This document shows, piece by piece, positions 1 to 6,938 of a stretch of DNA of 40,312 nucleotides. The notes under the pieces were generated by a model. It saw nothing but the letters and a program-made list of their open reading frames with translations, had not been told where the DNA came from and did not search any database. Origin of the DNA: CAZDDA01 sp964568045 (GTDB lineage: Bacteria > Bipolaricaulota > Bipolaricaulia > UBA7950 > UBA9294); assembly GCA_964568045.1 (NCBI GenBank), contig CAZMOL010000005.1, positions 1 through 40,312 on the forward strand. The letters are read 5' to 3'. Position 1 is the first letter of the stretch. Every line of letters starts with the position of its first letter. The translations under genes were made by a program, and so were the position numbers.

Positions 1-8
1 AGACGCAT

Positions 9-84
9 TCCTCGGTAGCTCAATTGGTAGAGCGCTCGGCTGTTAACCGAATGGTTGGAGGTTCGAGTCCTCCCCGAGGAGCCA
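9..84 (+). tRNA. tRNA-Asn (anticodon GTT), CCA encoded
   Basis: A complete cloverleaf is visible: 7-bp acceptor stem (9-15 with 74-80), D stem 18-21/30-33, anticodon loop 40-46 with GTT at 42-44, T stem 57-61/69-73 around a TTCGAGT loop, discriminator G81 and encoded CCA at 82-84. It delivers asparagine at AAC/AAU codons. The anticodon stem has one oddity, a C-A opposition at canonical pair 27-43 (35 and 51); the other four pairs are Watson-Crick. No second tRNA follows. Confidence 0.97.
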
Positions 85-242
85 TCTTCAGAATCCCCCC
101 TCCAAAGGCGATGTCAACCAGATTTCGACATTTCGAGACTCTAGCTATCCTTCTTGTGTTGGAACACCTTGAGGACATCATCAGTCTTCGACGCATACTC
201 TTTCGGCAAGACCTAAGGCGGCTTTGTAGGCAGTTCCAGGTT

Positions 243-1676
243 CTACAGATCATCGGCCACTTCCCGAATTCGTTTCCAGGCTTGAGCAACGTGGCGTGAC
301 TCTGTATGGGTTTGGCCGACGCAAAACCGAAGTGTGAGCCGGTCGTCCAGACGAGTGTGCGTCAGATACAGGGAACCACTCTCGTTGAGGCGATCCAGCA
401 GTCTTTGGTTGATTGCGTCTCCACCGCGGTGGCGGAAGCAGACTAGGTTCAAGGGGGCCGGAGCGGCAAGCTCAAACTGCTCATCTGCTTCGACCCACGC
501 GGCAAAGGCCTGCGCCAGTTCTACGTGGCGTCGCACATGGTAGCGCAAGCCTTCTACTCCGTAGTGGCGAATGACAAACCACAGCTTCAGGGCTCGAAAG
601 CGCCTCCCCAGTGAAATCTGCCAGTCCCGATAGTCGATGACGGCACCCGACTCAGTGGCCCTGTTGCGCAGATATTCAGGCAAGATGCTGAGGGTCTTGA
701 TCAAGGCTGCGCGATCGGCCACGTAGAAACAGTCGCAGTCAAGATTGGTGAACATCCACTTGTGGGGATTGAAGCAATAGCTGTCTGCCAGCTCCGTTCC
801 ATCGTGGAGGTAGCGGTGCTCCGGGCACAAAGCGGCCGTACCGGACATCGCAGCGTCCACGTGAAACCACAGACCTTGCTCGCGGCAGATCCGACCGATC
901 TCCAAAAGAGGATCGATGGCGTTGGAAGATGTGGCACCGACGGTCGCACAGACGAAGCAAGGCGTCAGGCCAGCTCCCCGGTCTTGCTGAATTTGCTGAG
1001 CCAGCTTGTCCGGAAGCATGGCAAACCGTCCGTCCACTGCGACAAGTCGAAGATTCTCCCGGCCGAGTCCAGCAATCTTGACCGCTTTCTCGATGGACGA
1101 GTGAGCTTGAGAGGAGGCATAGGCGACAAGACGTCCATCGCACCCACGCTCATTGCTCGCATAGCCGGTGGCGCGCTCGCGTGCTGCCAACAGAGCACAA
1201 AGGGAAGCACTGGAAGCGCTGTCCTGGATGACTCCTCCACCGGTCTGCGTGGACTTGAATCTCTCCGGCAAACCCAGCATATCTACAAGCCAGTCCAACA
1301 CGTGGGTCTCCAACTCGGTGCACGCAGGACTTGTCGCCCACAGCATCCCCTGGACCCCAAGCCCAGCCGATAACAGCTCGCCAAGAATGGCTGGCCCAGA
1401 CGTGTTTGCAGGAAAATAGGCGAAGAAATTGGGCGACTGCCAGTGGGTCAGCCCCGGCAGAATAAGCTCGTCAACGTCTCTGAGAATCCTGTCAAAGGCT
1501 TCTCCGTGAAGGGGAGGCCCCGGAGGTAGTGCAGCGCGGGTCTGTCCCGGCGTTGCCTGTGACAATACAGGTAGCGATTCAACACGTTGGCGGTAATCGG
1601 CTATCCAATCCACCACGGCTCGTCCACATCGCCGAAACTCCTCCGGGCTCATGTGGAAGCATTTCTCGTCTGCCAT
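243..1676 (-). CDS. PLP-dependent aromatic-L-amino-acid decarboxylase (group II)
   Basis: Group II pyridoxal-phosphate decarboxylase of about 477 residues, the usual length of the family that removes CO2 from tyrosine, tryptophan, DOPA or phenylalanine to give the amine. The cofactor lysine is in NPHKW (K306), the stacking histidine is H192 (SSQAHSS), and the Asp that binds the pyridine nitrogen lies in HVDAAMSG (D274). The N-terminal HWQSPNFFAYFPA motif is typical. The ATG at 1676 is chosen over upstream in-frame codons because AAGGAGGA lies 5-6 nt before it. In the GGGVIQ loop the usual Gly-Ser/Thr is Asp-Ser (QDSASSAS), which could affect cofactor-phosphate contacts. It is divergent from the epimerase. 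Family assignment is firm; the exact substrate cannot be read from sequence. Confidence 0.93.
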   Translation of the reverse strand: MADEKCFHMSPEEFRRCGRAVVDWIADYRQRVESLPVLSQATPGQTRAALPPGPPLHGEAFDRILRDVDELILPGLTHWQSPNFFAYFPANTSGPAILGELLSAGLGVQGMLWATSPACTELETHVLDWLVDMLGLPERFKSTQTGGGVIQDSASSASLCALLAARERATGYASNERGCDGRLVAYASSQAHSSIEKAVKIAGLGRENLRLVAVDGRFAMLPDKLAQQIQQDRGAGLTPCFVCATVGATSSNAIDPLLEIGRICREQGLWFHVDAAMSGTAALCPEHRYLHDGTELADSYCFNPHKWMFTNLDCDCFYVADRAALIKTLSILPEYLRNRATESGAVIDYRDWQISLGRRFRALKLWFVIRHYGVEGLRYHVRRHVELAQAFAAWVEADEQFELAAPAPLNLVCFRHRGGDAINQRLLDRLNESGSLYLTHTRLDDRLTLRFCVGQTHTESRHVAQAWKRIREVADDL

Positions 1677-1730
1677 TCTTCCTCCTTGTTTTTGCAATTG
1701 GGCGATTAGAATTTCTCCTGGCAGGCTTGC

Positions 1731-1759
1731 AGTATAGAGATGCGGAGGATCATCTCCAA
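1731..1759 (-). promoter_or_regulatory. Candidate sigma70 promoter for the decarboxylase
   Basis: On the minus strand, TTGGAG (1754-1759) and TATACT (1731-1736) are separated by 17 nt. This would place the transcript start about 48 nt upstream of the ATG at 1676. The -10 is strong and the -35 only partial. Confidence 0.45.
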
Positions 1760-1875
1760 AGCATGTGGGTAGAGACACCAGATTCTGTCTGATGCACTGT
1801 GAGCTCCCTGAATCCCTGACTGCACGTAGAGCAAGCCACAGAGGACCACTTTATGAAGTAGCAATAGCGTCGGTC

Positions 1876-1881
1876 TATAAT
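1876..1881 (+). promoter_or_regulatory. Candidate -10 box (TATAAT) upstream of the dipeptide epimerase
   Basis: A perfect TATAAT lies about 75 nt before the ATG at 1956. No good -35 stands 16-18 nt upstream, so this promoter would need an activator or is a chance match. A 9-nt direct repeat, GGTATCAGG, occurs twice between here and the start codon. Confidence 0.3.
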
Positions 1882-1955
1882 TGCAGCAGAATGTGCCGCA
1901 CCTGATAGTGCCGGTATCAGGCAGGCAAATCCTGGGAAGGAGGTATCAGGTAACG

Positions 1956-3059
1956 ATGAAGATTCTAAGCGTGGAGGTCTACAAAGCCGATATCCCTTTG
2001 GTGGCGCCGTTCCGGATCGCCCTTGGGGAGACAACAGTTGCCAATAATGTATTGATCAAGATCAACACGGATGAGGGACTGTACGGCGTGGGGGAGGCTA
2101 GTCCGTTCCCCCCTATCGTCGGCGAAACGCAGGCCATGGACCTAGCAGCTGCTAAAGATTTAGGGGGACTGTTGCTCGGAAAAGACCCATTGGACATCGA
2201 GAATCGTCTGCGGGGACTTCACAGCTACCTTGCGCACAATGCCACGGTGAGATCCGCGTTCGACATGGCGCTTTATGACCTGCTGGGCAAGGCAGCCGAA
2301 CTACCCTTGTACAGCGTTCTCGCGGGGGGGAAGCGAACCATCCTTACAGACCGCACCGTGGGTATCGCGTCAGCCGAAGAGATGGCACAACAGGCGCTTG
2401 CCTTCAAGGAGCGTGGTTTTCCGGCAGTCAAAGTGAAGCTGGGTACAACGCCATACGAGGATATCGAGCGTGTCCGACGCATTCGCGAGGCGCTGGGACA
2501 GGAGATTCCGTTGCGGATCGATGCCAACCAAGGCTGGGATTGCGTCTCGGCACTGCGGGTTCTCAAGAGTATTGAAGGCCAGAATATCCAGTACTGCGAA
2601 CAACCCGTGGCAGCATGGGACTTCGCGTCCTTGCGGAAGGTGAGTGCCAACACAACGATTCCCATCATGGCCGATGAATCCCTGTTTGACGAACACGATG
2701 CCTTCAGATTGCTGTCAATGGAAGCCTGTGACTACCTGAACATCAAGCTTGCCAAAGCGGGTGGCATTCACACAGCACTCAAGATCGATGCAATCGCTGA
2801 AGCGGCCGGTGTCGGTTGCATGATGGGGTGTATGACTGAAACGCGTCTCGGCCTAACTGCTGCCGCCCACGTGGTCTCAGCGCGTCCCAATATCGAGTTC
2901 GCAGACCTTGACAGCGCCGACATGTTATCAGCCGATCCGGTCATTGGCGGTTTGATCTACGAAGACGGGGGAACAGTGATCCTCCCCGATACGCCAGGAC
3001 ACGGAGCCGACATTGATCCGGCATTTCTTAAGGATCTGGAATCATATGTTGTAGACTAG
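1956..3059 (+). CDS. Dipeptide epimerase (enolase superfamily, L-Ala-D/L-Glu epimerase type)
   Basis: Muconate-lactonizing subgroup of the enolase superfamily, 367 residues. Catalytic features are in order: KVK (K159, K161) at the end of beta-strand 2, metal ligands D189 (RIDANQ), E215 (EQPV) and D240 (ADES), and the second acid/base lysine K264 (NIKLAKAGG). The CMTETRLGL stretch and the DLDS motif (D317, D319) match dipeptide epimerases, where the DxD binds the substrate alpha-ammonium group. The family usually recycles murein peptides (L-Ala-D-Glu to L-Ala-L-Glu), but many members epimerize other dipeptides. The ATG at 1956 is preferred over an upstream start because GGAGG precedes it, although spacing is long (12 nt), and the protein then begins as relatives do. 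No peptidase or murein-recycling gene is next to it. Confidence 0.9.
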   Translation: MKILSVEVYKADIPLVAPFRIALGETTVANNVLIKINTDEGLYGVGEASPFPPIVGETQAMDLAAAKDLGGLLLGKDPLDIENRLRGLHSYLAHNATVRSAFDMALYDLLGKAAELPLYSVLAGGKRTILTDRTVGIASAEEMAQQALAFKERGFPAVKVKLGTTPYEDIERVRRIREALGQEIPLRIDANQGWDCVSALRVLKSIEGQNIQYCEQPVAAWDFASLRKVSANTTIPIMADESLFDEHDAFRLLSMEACDYLNIKLAKAGGIHTALKIDAIAEAAGVGCMMGCMTETRLGLTAAAHVVSARPNIEFADLDSADMLSADPVIGGLIYEDGGTVILPDTPGHGADIDPAFLKDLESYVVD

Positions 3060-3116
3060 TCGGCGTTTGCGGACCCATTCAATCGGTTTGAGGAGGGCGC
3101 GGAAGGCCTATTTCCC

Positions 3117-4058
3117 CTACCTGGGACCAGCTTTTCTGTAGCGTTCGCGGAACACTCCGCTCACTCCGACAAGCACCAAAACCATTCCTCCAAGGCTCCA
3201 CAGGGTGATCGGCTCTCTGAGGATTAGCCAGCCGAGAACGACCGCGATCACCGGATTGACGTAGGCGTAGGTCACTGCGATGTTCGTCGGTAGAACCCTC
3301 AATGCCTGCACATAGGCAGTGAACCCGAGCAGTGAACCAAGGATCAGCAAGAACGCCCATGCTCCCCAGGCTTCCAGAGTTGGGCTAGGGAGGGGTTCGC
3401 GGAAAAGAAGCACCAACACAACAAACCCTATTCCACCGAATAATTGCTGGTATCCTGCACTCACCAAAAGGCCCACCTTGACCGGTTTTCGTTGCTGTAG
3501 CAACGATCCGGACGCCCAACAGATCGGTGCTATGAGTAATGCGATGACAGCGGACCAATCTGCCCGAGTGCCCACTTTGAGCACGGGAGCCGTCAGAAGC
3601 CCGAGACCTGCAAAGCCAATTGCTAAAGAGACAACCAGGAGTCCCGTGGGAGCCCGCCGATCAAGGAAGGACGCAATCACTGCTGTCCAAATGGGGATCG
3701 CTCCCATCAACAACGCCGCGTATCCTGAGTGAGCGTGCTGTTCGGCCCACATCACCAGGCCGTTCGTGCCGGTCCACAACAATCCCCCAGAAACTACTAA
3801 GACGGCAAGCTCCCTTTTTGTTAACCGGATTCGTTGTCCCCTGCACGCGGACCACAACAGAAGCAGGCCTCCAGCGGCAACAATTCGCATCGCTCCCATG
3901 ACGAACGGGGTGAATCCTGATCCTTCTCGCACTGCCACCCGGATGGCCAAATACGTACTTCCCCACACAAGATAAACGATGAGCAGATTAGCTAGCCCAC
4001 CCCAAGGGATATCAGATCCGCGCTGATGAGGTCCTTCTTCGCTCGTCTGTATCTTCAC
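3117..4058 (-). CDS. EamA/DMT-family transporter
   Basis: Drug/metabolite-transporter superfamily permease of 313 residues with about ten hydrophobic segments in two EamA repeats. The first repeat starts GGLANLLIVYLVWGSTYLAIR, characteristic of YedA/RhaT-like exporters; the second ends in the typical NPVIAVVLGWLILREP signature. Relatives export amino acids, metabolites or nucleosides from the cytoplasm. The GTG start at 4058 is chosen because an AAGGAGGAGG stretch lies just upstream and the N terminus then begins shortly before the first membrane helix. An in-frame extension to 4172 would add a basic, non-homologous leader. A decayed gene of the same superfamily lies just upstream on the other strand. 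Substrate unknown. Confidence 0.88.
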   Translation of the reverse strand: MKIQTSEEGPHQRGSDIPWGGLANLLIVYLVWGSTYLAIRVAVREGSGFTPFVMGAMRIVAAGGLLLLWSACRGQRIRLTKRELAVLVVSGGLLWTGTNGLVMWAEQHAHSGYAALLMGAIPIWTAVIASFLDRRAPTGLLVVSLAIGFAGLGLLTAPVLKVGTRADWSAVIALLIAPICWASGSLLQQRKPVKVGLLVSAGYQQLFGGIGFVVLVLLFREPLPSPTLEAWGAWAFLLILGSLLGFTAYVQALRVLPTNIAVTYAYVNPVIAVVLGWLILREPITLWSLGGMVLVLVGVSGVFRERYRKAGPR

Positions 4059-4287
4059 GAAACCGGTCCTCCTCCTTCTTCGGAATCGATTTAATTTCGA
4101 TAGCGAAGCAAATCTGAGACCAGGCTGTTGGCTCCAATCGCTCAGTATCAACAGACTTTGCCAAATGATCAAGCAATTCGCTGGACCGTGGCTCGTAGAT
4201 AGGCCAATTGGAAGATTGCTTTATTTGCTCGCTGTCAACAGGTGCCCCCCTCATGAAGCAAGTACTTTGCACCCTACTCCTCCCTTC

Positions 4288-4860
4288 TGGGAAGTGGTCG
4301 TAGCGGTTCTTATTCGCGGTTATAACCGCAACTCCCAGCGTTTATTGCGTCAATTTCAGTAGTTTCAGGTTGGTACTTCTTCGCTGGTCGACGAGAGGCT
4401 CTCGCGCGAAGTGGATTCTCGTTTTCGCGCACCTTTTCCACCCTGGCCGCTGCCATTACATAGAGCGTCGCAGAGGCTGTTCCCATCAACGGATTGCCTG
4501 ACACACCGTATGACAGTGGTAACCCACCAATTGATCGCCGTAGTCACTGCCGCAACCGGTTGGGGTCTTGTCCCCGCTGTCTATGAAGGCCAAAACCTCC
4601 CGCTTCGTACGACAAGGCGCGGCTTATGTATCGCTACGATCACCGCGGTTACAAGGTTCTTCTTGGGATGGATCCTCTGTCTTTCTGGTCTTACGCTTGC
4701 TCCGGCAACATTCTTGCACCCAATCATGGCTCGATGACCCGTTTGCTTTTCTCTTCAGTGTCCTCCTCTTACGCGAGCGCCCCTCTGCCCGTGCAATCAC
4801 TGGAACGTTTTTAGCGTTTGGCAGTGTCTCTCTCGTATCGATCCGGGATAAGATCTCTTC
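4288..4860 (+). pseudogene. Decayed EamA/DMT-family transporter
   Basis: Fragments of an EamA permease are readable on the plus strand but not in one open frame. From 4288 the frame reads WEVVVAVLIRGYN and LLRQFQ, like the first helix of EamA proteins, then meets a TAG at 4360-4362. The same frame continues FQVGT and later LSGLTLAPATFLHPI, up to a stop at 4737. Homology resumes in another frame from about 4733 as DDPFAFLFSVLLLRERPS and FGSVSLVS, the signature of the C-terminal repeat. About 190 codons remain against about 300 for an intact gene, so internal material is lost too. No intact start or ribosome site is seen. The rest of 4059-4923 holds nothing else recognisable. Confidence 0.7.
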
Positions 4861-4923
4861 TTTAAGTCCGCTGATTCCTAAAGCCCCTTTTCTCCAAAGG
4901 GTAAAGCTCAACGCAGGCCACTT

Positions 4924-6300
4924 TTATCGACGTGGAGGTGCGCCTTGCTCAAATGTCAAAGCAAGGTGGCGGACCCGTGGCAACCACAAGCTGCTCACAA
5001 AAGCAACGAACAGAAGCCCTGCCGTAAGCGCAAATAACACAAGATAAGAGGTCCGTTCAAGCAACCACCCGCCGACTGCAGGCCACACCACGATCATCCC
5101 ACTTACCGTGTTAAACAGGCCGATGTATGTCCCTCGCTGTCCTGTTGGTGCAAGCTCGACGGCGTAGTTCGAAAAACCAATAAAGTTGGCATTGAGGAAA
5201 ACACCGATCGCCAAAAAGATCCAAGCATAAATAACACTGCCCATGGTTCCATTCGCAAAACCGGTCAACCGAAAGCCGAGCGCGACCAAAGGAGCTGTCA
5301 GACTTATCGCAGTAGCCACTTGGATCACCCGGTGGTTTCCAACGCGTTCGCTGAGCACCCCGAAGCCCAAGCCAGCAAGGATACCACCCACTGTTTGGAC
5401 CGCGGTGAATAGACCGAGGGTCGCCGCCGACAGTCCCAGCTCCTTGAGCCCAAACAGGACGTACAATCCGAGCGCCAGCCCATCAAAACCAGCTAACAAG
5501 CGGACAATGAGCAGTCGCCTAAAGGCGCAATTGTTCCTTAGAATGTCCCCCAGTTGCGGCAAATAATGACGCCAAGGGACCCTTTTCTCCTCCACCGGTT
5601 CCTCAGGCTCAACGATAAACATCCACGAAATCAGGGAAAGCAGTAGAGAAGAGCCGCTCAAGGCGAATATCACCGCGTAGTTGAAAGGAAAAGATGGGCC
5701 GTTTTCGGCGAACAACCTGGCAATGAGGTAACCAGCACCGACGGAAAGAATCCCTCGCAGCGCGGCACTGAGGCCCAACAGTCGCCCTCGTTTCGGAATT
5801 GGAACTGCTTTGCCGAAGACGTCCCACCACACAACGCTGTCCAATGCCAGGTTTATGTAGAAGAGACAATGCAAAAGGAAGAAAAGGGCCAACCCCAGTG
5901 TGGGTAAGCGGCTAAGGCCAAGCCCAAGGGCAATCGCGTACAAGAGATATGCTGGGCGCCCTGCCAGACCAGCTCTGGTTAGCCACGGTTTCTTTCGGCG
6001 TTTGTTCGTAAGGAGATTGGCAAAGAACAACTGAGGCAGCCTCCATGCTCCCTCGCTGAGACTGACGATCAATCCGACGAAGACTGCGCTGTCAGTCATG
6101 TGACTGACAAAATCCGGGAGGACTATCGTTGTACTGGCGAAGACAAGGCCCACTCCAAATAGGGACGCCTCTCCCAAGAACGCTAGGAAATTCCGCCTGT
6201 AATGGGAGAGGATATTTGATTGCCTCAATTCGCTCTCACGTTCAGTTTCAATCGTGGGGTCATGCGAAGCTTCCCCTCTGTTGGTTGTTGGTTTCTGCAA
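4924..6300 (-). CDS. Major facilitator superfamily transporter
   Basis: Twelve-helix MFS permease of about 458 residues with a polar N-terminal tail of about 35 residues and a central loop (EPEEPVEEKRV) between the six-helix halves. Helices such as VGAGYLIARLF and a QRGTYIGLFNTVSGM segment resemble the uncharacterised multidrug/sugar-type MFS clade. It probably exchanges a small solute by proton coupling, but no substrate can be inferred. The start is a TTG at 6300 with GGAG 8 nt upstream; no ATG lies nearby that would keep the first helix. It is transcribed in the same direction as the EamA exporter, with the decayed transporter between. Confidence 0.85.
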   Translation of the reverse strand: MQKPTTNRGEASHDPTIETERESELRQSNILSHYRRNFLAFLGEASLFGVGLVFASTTIVLPDFVSHMTDSAVFVGLIVSLSEGAWRLPQLFFANLLTNKRRKKPWLTRAGLAGRPAYLLYAIALGLGLSRLPTLGLALFFLLHCLFYINLALDSVVWWDVFGKAVPIPKRGRLLGLSAALRGILSVGAGYLIARLFAENGPSFPFNYAVIFALSGSSLLLSLISWMFIVEPEEPVEEKRVPWRHYLPQLGDILRNNCAFRRLLIVRLLAGFDGLALGLYVLFGLKELGLSAATLGLFTAVQTVGGILAGLGFGVLSERVGNHRVIQVATAISLTAPLVALGFRLTGFANGTMGSVIYAWIFLAIGVFLNANFIGFSNYAVELAPTGQRGTYIGLFNTVSGMIVVWPAVGGWLLERTSYLVLFALTAGLLFVAFVSSLWLPRVRHLALTFEQGAPPRR

Positions 6301-6325
6301 TAGACTCCATCAAAAACCGTTCGAT

Positions 6326-6353
6326 AGGATACACCAGGAAAAGAATAGATCAA
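6326..6353 (-). promoter_or_regulatory. Weak candidate promoter for the MFS transporter
   Basis: On the minus strand TTGATC (6348-6353) and TATCCT (6326-6331) are 16 nt apart, giving a leader of about 20 nt before the TTG start at 6300. Both boxes match the consensus only in part. Confidence 0.3.
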
Positions 6354-6624
6354 CAGACAAAGAAGCTTTCTGACAAGATCGGCAACCTAGAATGAGGTAG
6401 CTACAGAAAGGAACTACCCACACAAGAGTATCCCGCCAGGAAGGATTGCCTTCTACACACCGCAAGCCTAGAGACTCATCGCACAGCAACAATCTAGGCT
6501 GGCATCCGGAAGAGACCCTTCGCGAGACCCTACGTCGTCAGAAAAGACAAGCCGGGCTGGTGAAGCATGACTTCGCACCATGACCCCACCAAGGGTCAGA
6601 CAGGTAAATGCACTTCGCTTCCTA

Positions 6625-6644
6625 TCCAGGCGATTTCGCCTGGA
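6625..6644. repeat. Perfect 9-bp inverted repeat
   Basis: TCCAGGCGA and TCGCCTGGA flank a 2-nt centre, so the 20 nt form a near-continuous palindrome. CTTCG (6613-6617) and CGAAG (6645-6649) add an outer stem with a bulge on one side. It lies 22 nt after the stop codon of the small minus-strand peptide gene. There is no T-run on either side, so it is not a classical intrinsic terminator; an operator or a processed RNA hairpin are alternatives. Confidence 0.6.
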
Positions 6645-6665
6645 CGAAGAGCCAATCTGATCTTC

Positions 6666-6761
6666 CTAGCAGCACCCGCCGCATCCGCACCACCAACCGG
6701 CGAAGGCGAAGATCCAAAATGCCCAGAAGAAGGACAGAAGCAGCCAAGTCGATAAAGGCAT
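6666..6761 (-). CDS. Small membrane peptide, 31 residues, Cys-rich tail (unrecognised)
   Basis: I do not recognise this gene. The ATG at 6761 follows AAAGGAGGTGA (minus strand, 6765-6775) by 3 nt, about 6 nt from GGAGG: the best ribosome binding site in the window. The peptide reads MPLSTWLLLSFFWAFWIFAF, then Gly-Trp-Trp and a tail CGCGGCC: a single predicted membrane helix rich in Trp and Phe, then four cysteines in seven residues. It is far too short for ordinary gene finders. Possible roles are a membrane-anchored regulator, metal-binding peptide or toxin-like hydrophobic peptide, none supported by a family match. The hairpins at 6559-6644 lie directly downstream. The ribosome site and the helix-plus-Cys design argue against chance. 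Confidence 0.6.
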   Translation of the reverse strand: MPLSTWLLLSFFWAFWIFAFAGWWCGCGGCC

Positions 6762-6898
6762 CGTTCACCTCCTTTCCAAATCAACATACCCTCAGTTACC
6801 GAAAAAGTTTCACAAACTTGTGCAAAGCTCCTGGAGTCCTCTTGGAGCAATGTCCGCCTCTCCTCATCCCATCTGCTTGGATGACAAGACAACGGCCC

Positions 6899-6928
6899 TT
6901 GCACTACTTCACTCCTGCCCGGTATAGT
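6899..6928 (+). promoter_or_regulatory. Sigma70 promoter for the CCA-adding enzyme, probably leaderless mRNA
   Basis: TTGCAC (6899-6904) and TATAGT (6923-6928) are separated by 18 nt. The expected transcript start, about 7 nt past the -10, is near 6935, only a few bases before the ATG at 6939. No Shine-Dalgarno lies between, so translation would start on a leaderless message. Confidence 0.65.
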
Positions 6929-6938
6929 CGGTTACGGA

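Larger units (their letters stand above)
6301..6665. other. Gene-free stretch with several inverted repeats
   Basis: This 365-nt stretch between the MFS gene and the small peptide gene holds no coding region I can support. It does hold inverted repeats: AGCCTAGA (6465-6472) with TCTAGGCT (6493-6500); a GGTG-AAG/CTT-CG-CACC hairpin around 6559-6581; TGACCC/GGGTCA (6581-6598); and a 9-bp perfect hairpin at 6625-6644. Their density is higher than elsewhere in the window, so a small structured RNA or protein-binding sites are possible. Confidence 0.5.

Noticed and set aside
85..242. Possible short minus-strand peptide (LPKEYASKTDDVLKVFQ...) between tRNA-Asn and the decarboxylase
   Set aside because: Only a TTG start with no ribosome site, 22 codons after an in-frame stop, and no family resemblance; not enough to call a gene.
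739..1373. Several long open frames on both strands inside the decarboxylase gene
   Set aside because: They lie wholly within a gene with clear PLP-enzyme motifs, lack ribosome sites and show no recognisable domains.
4568..5047. A 159-codon frame that runs into the MFS gene
   Set aside because: Only about 36 residues (4733-4840) resemble a protein (EamA tail); the rest is frame-shifted or antisense, so it is treated as part of the pseudogene.
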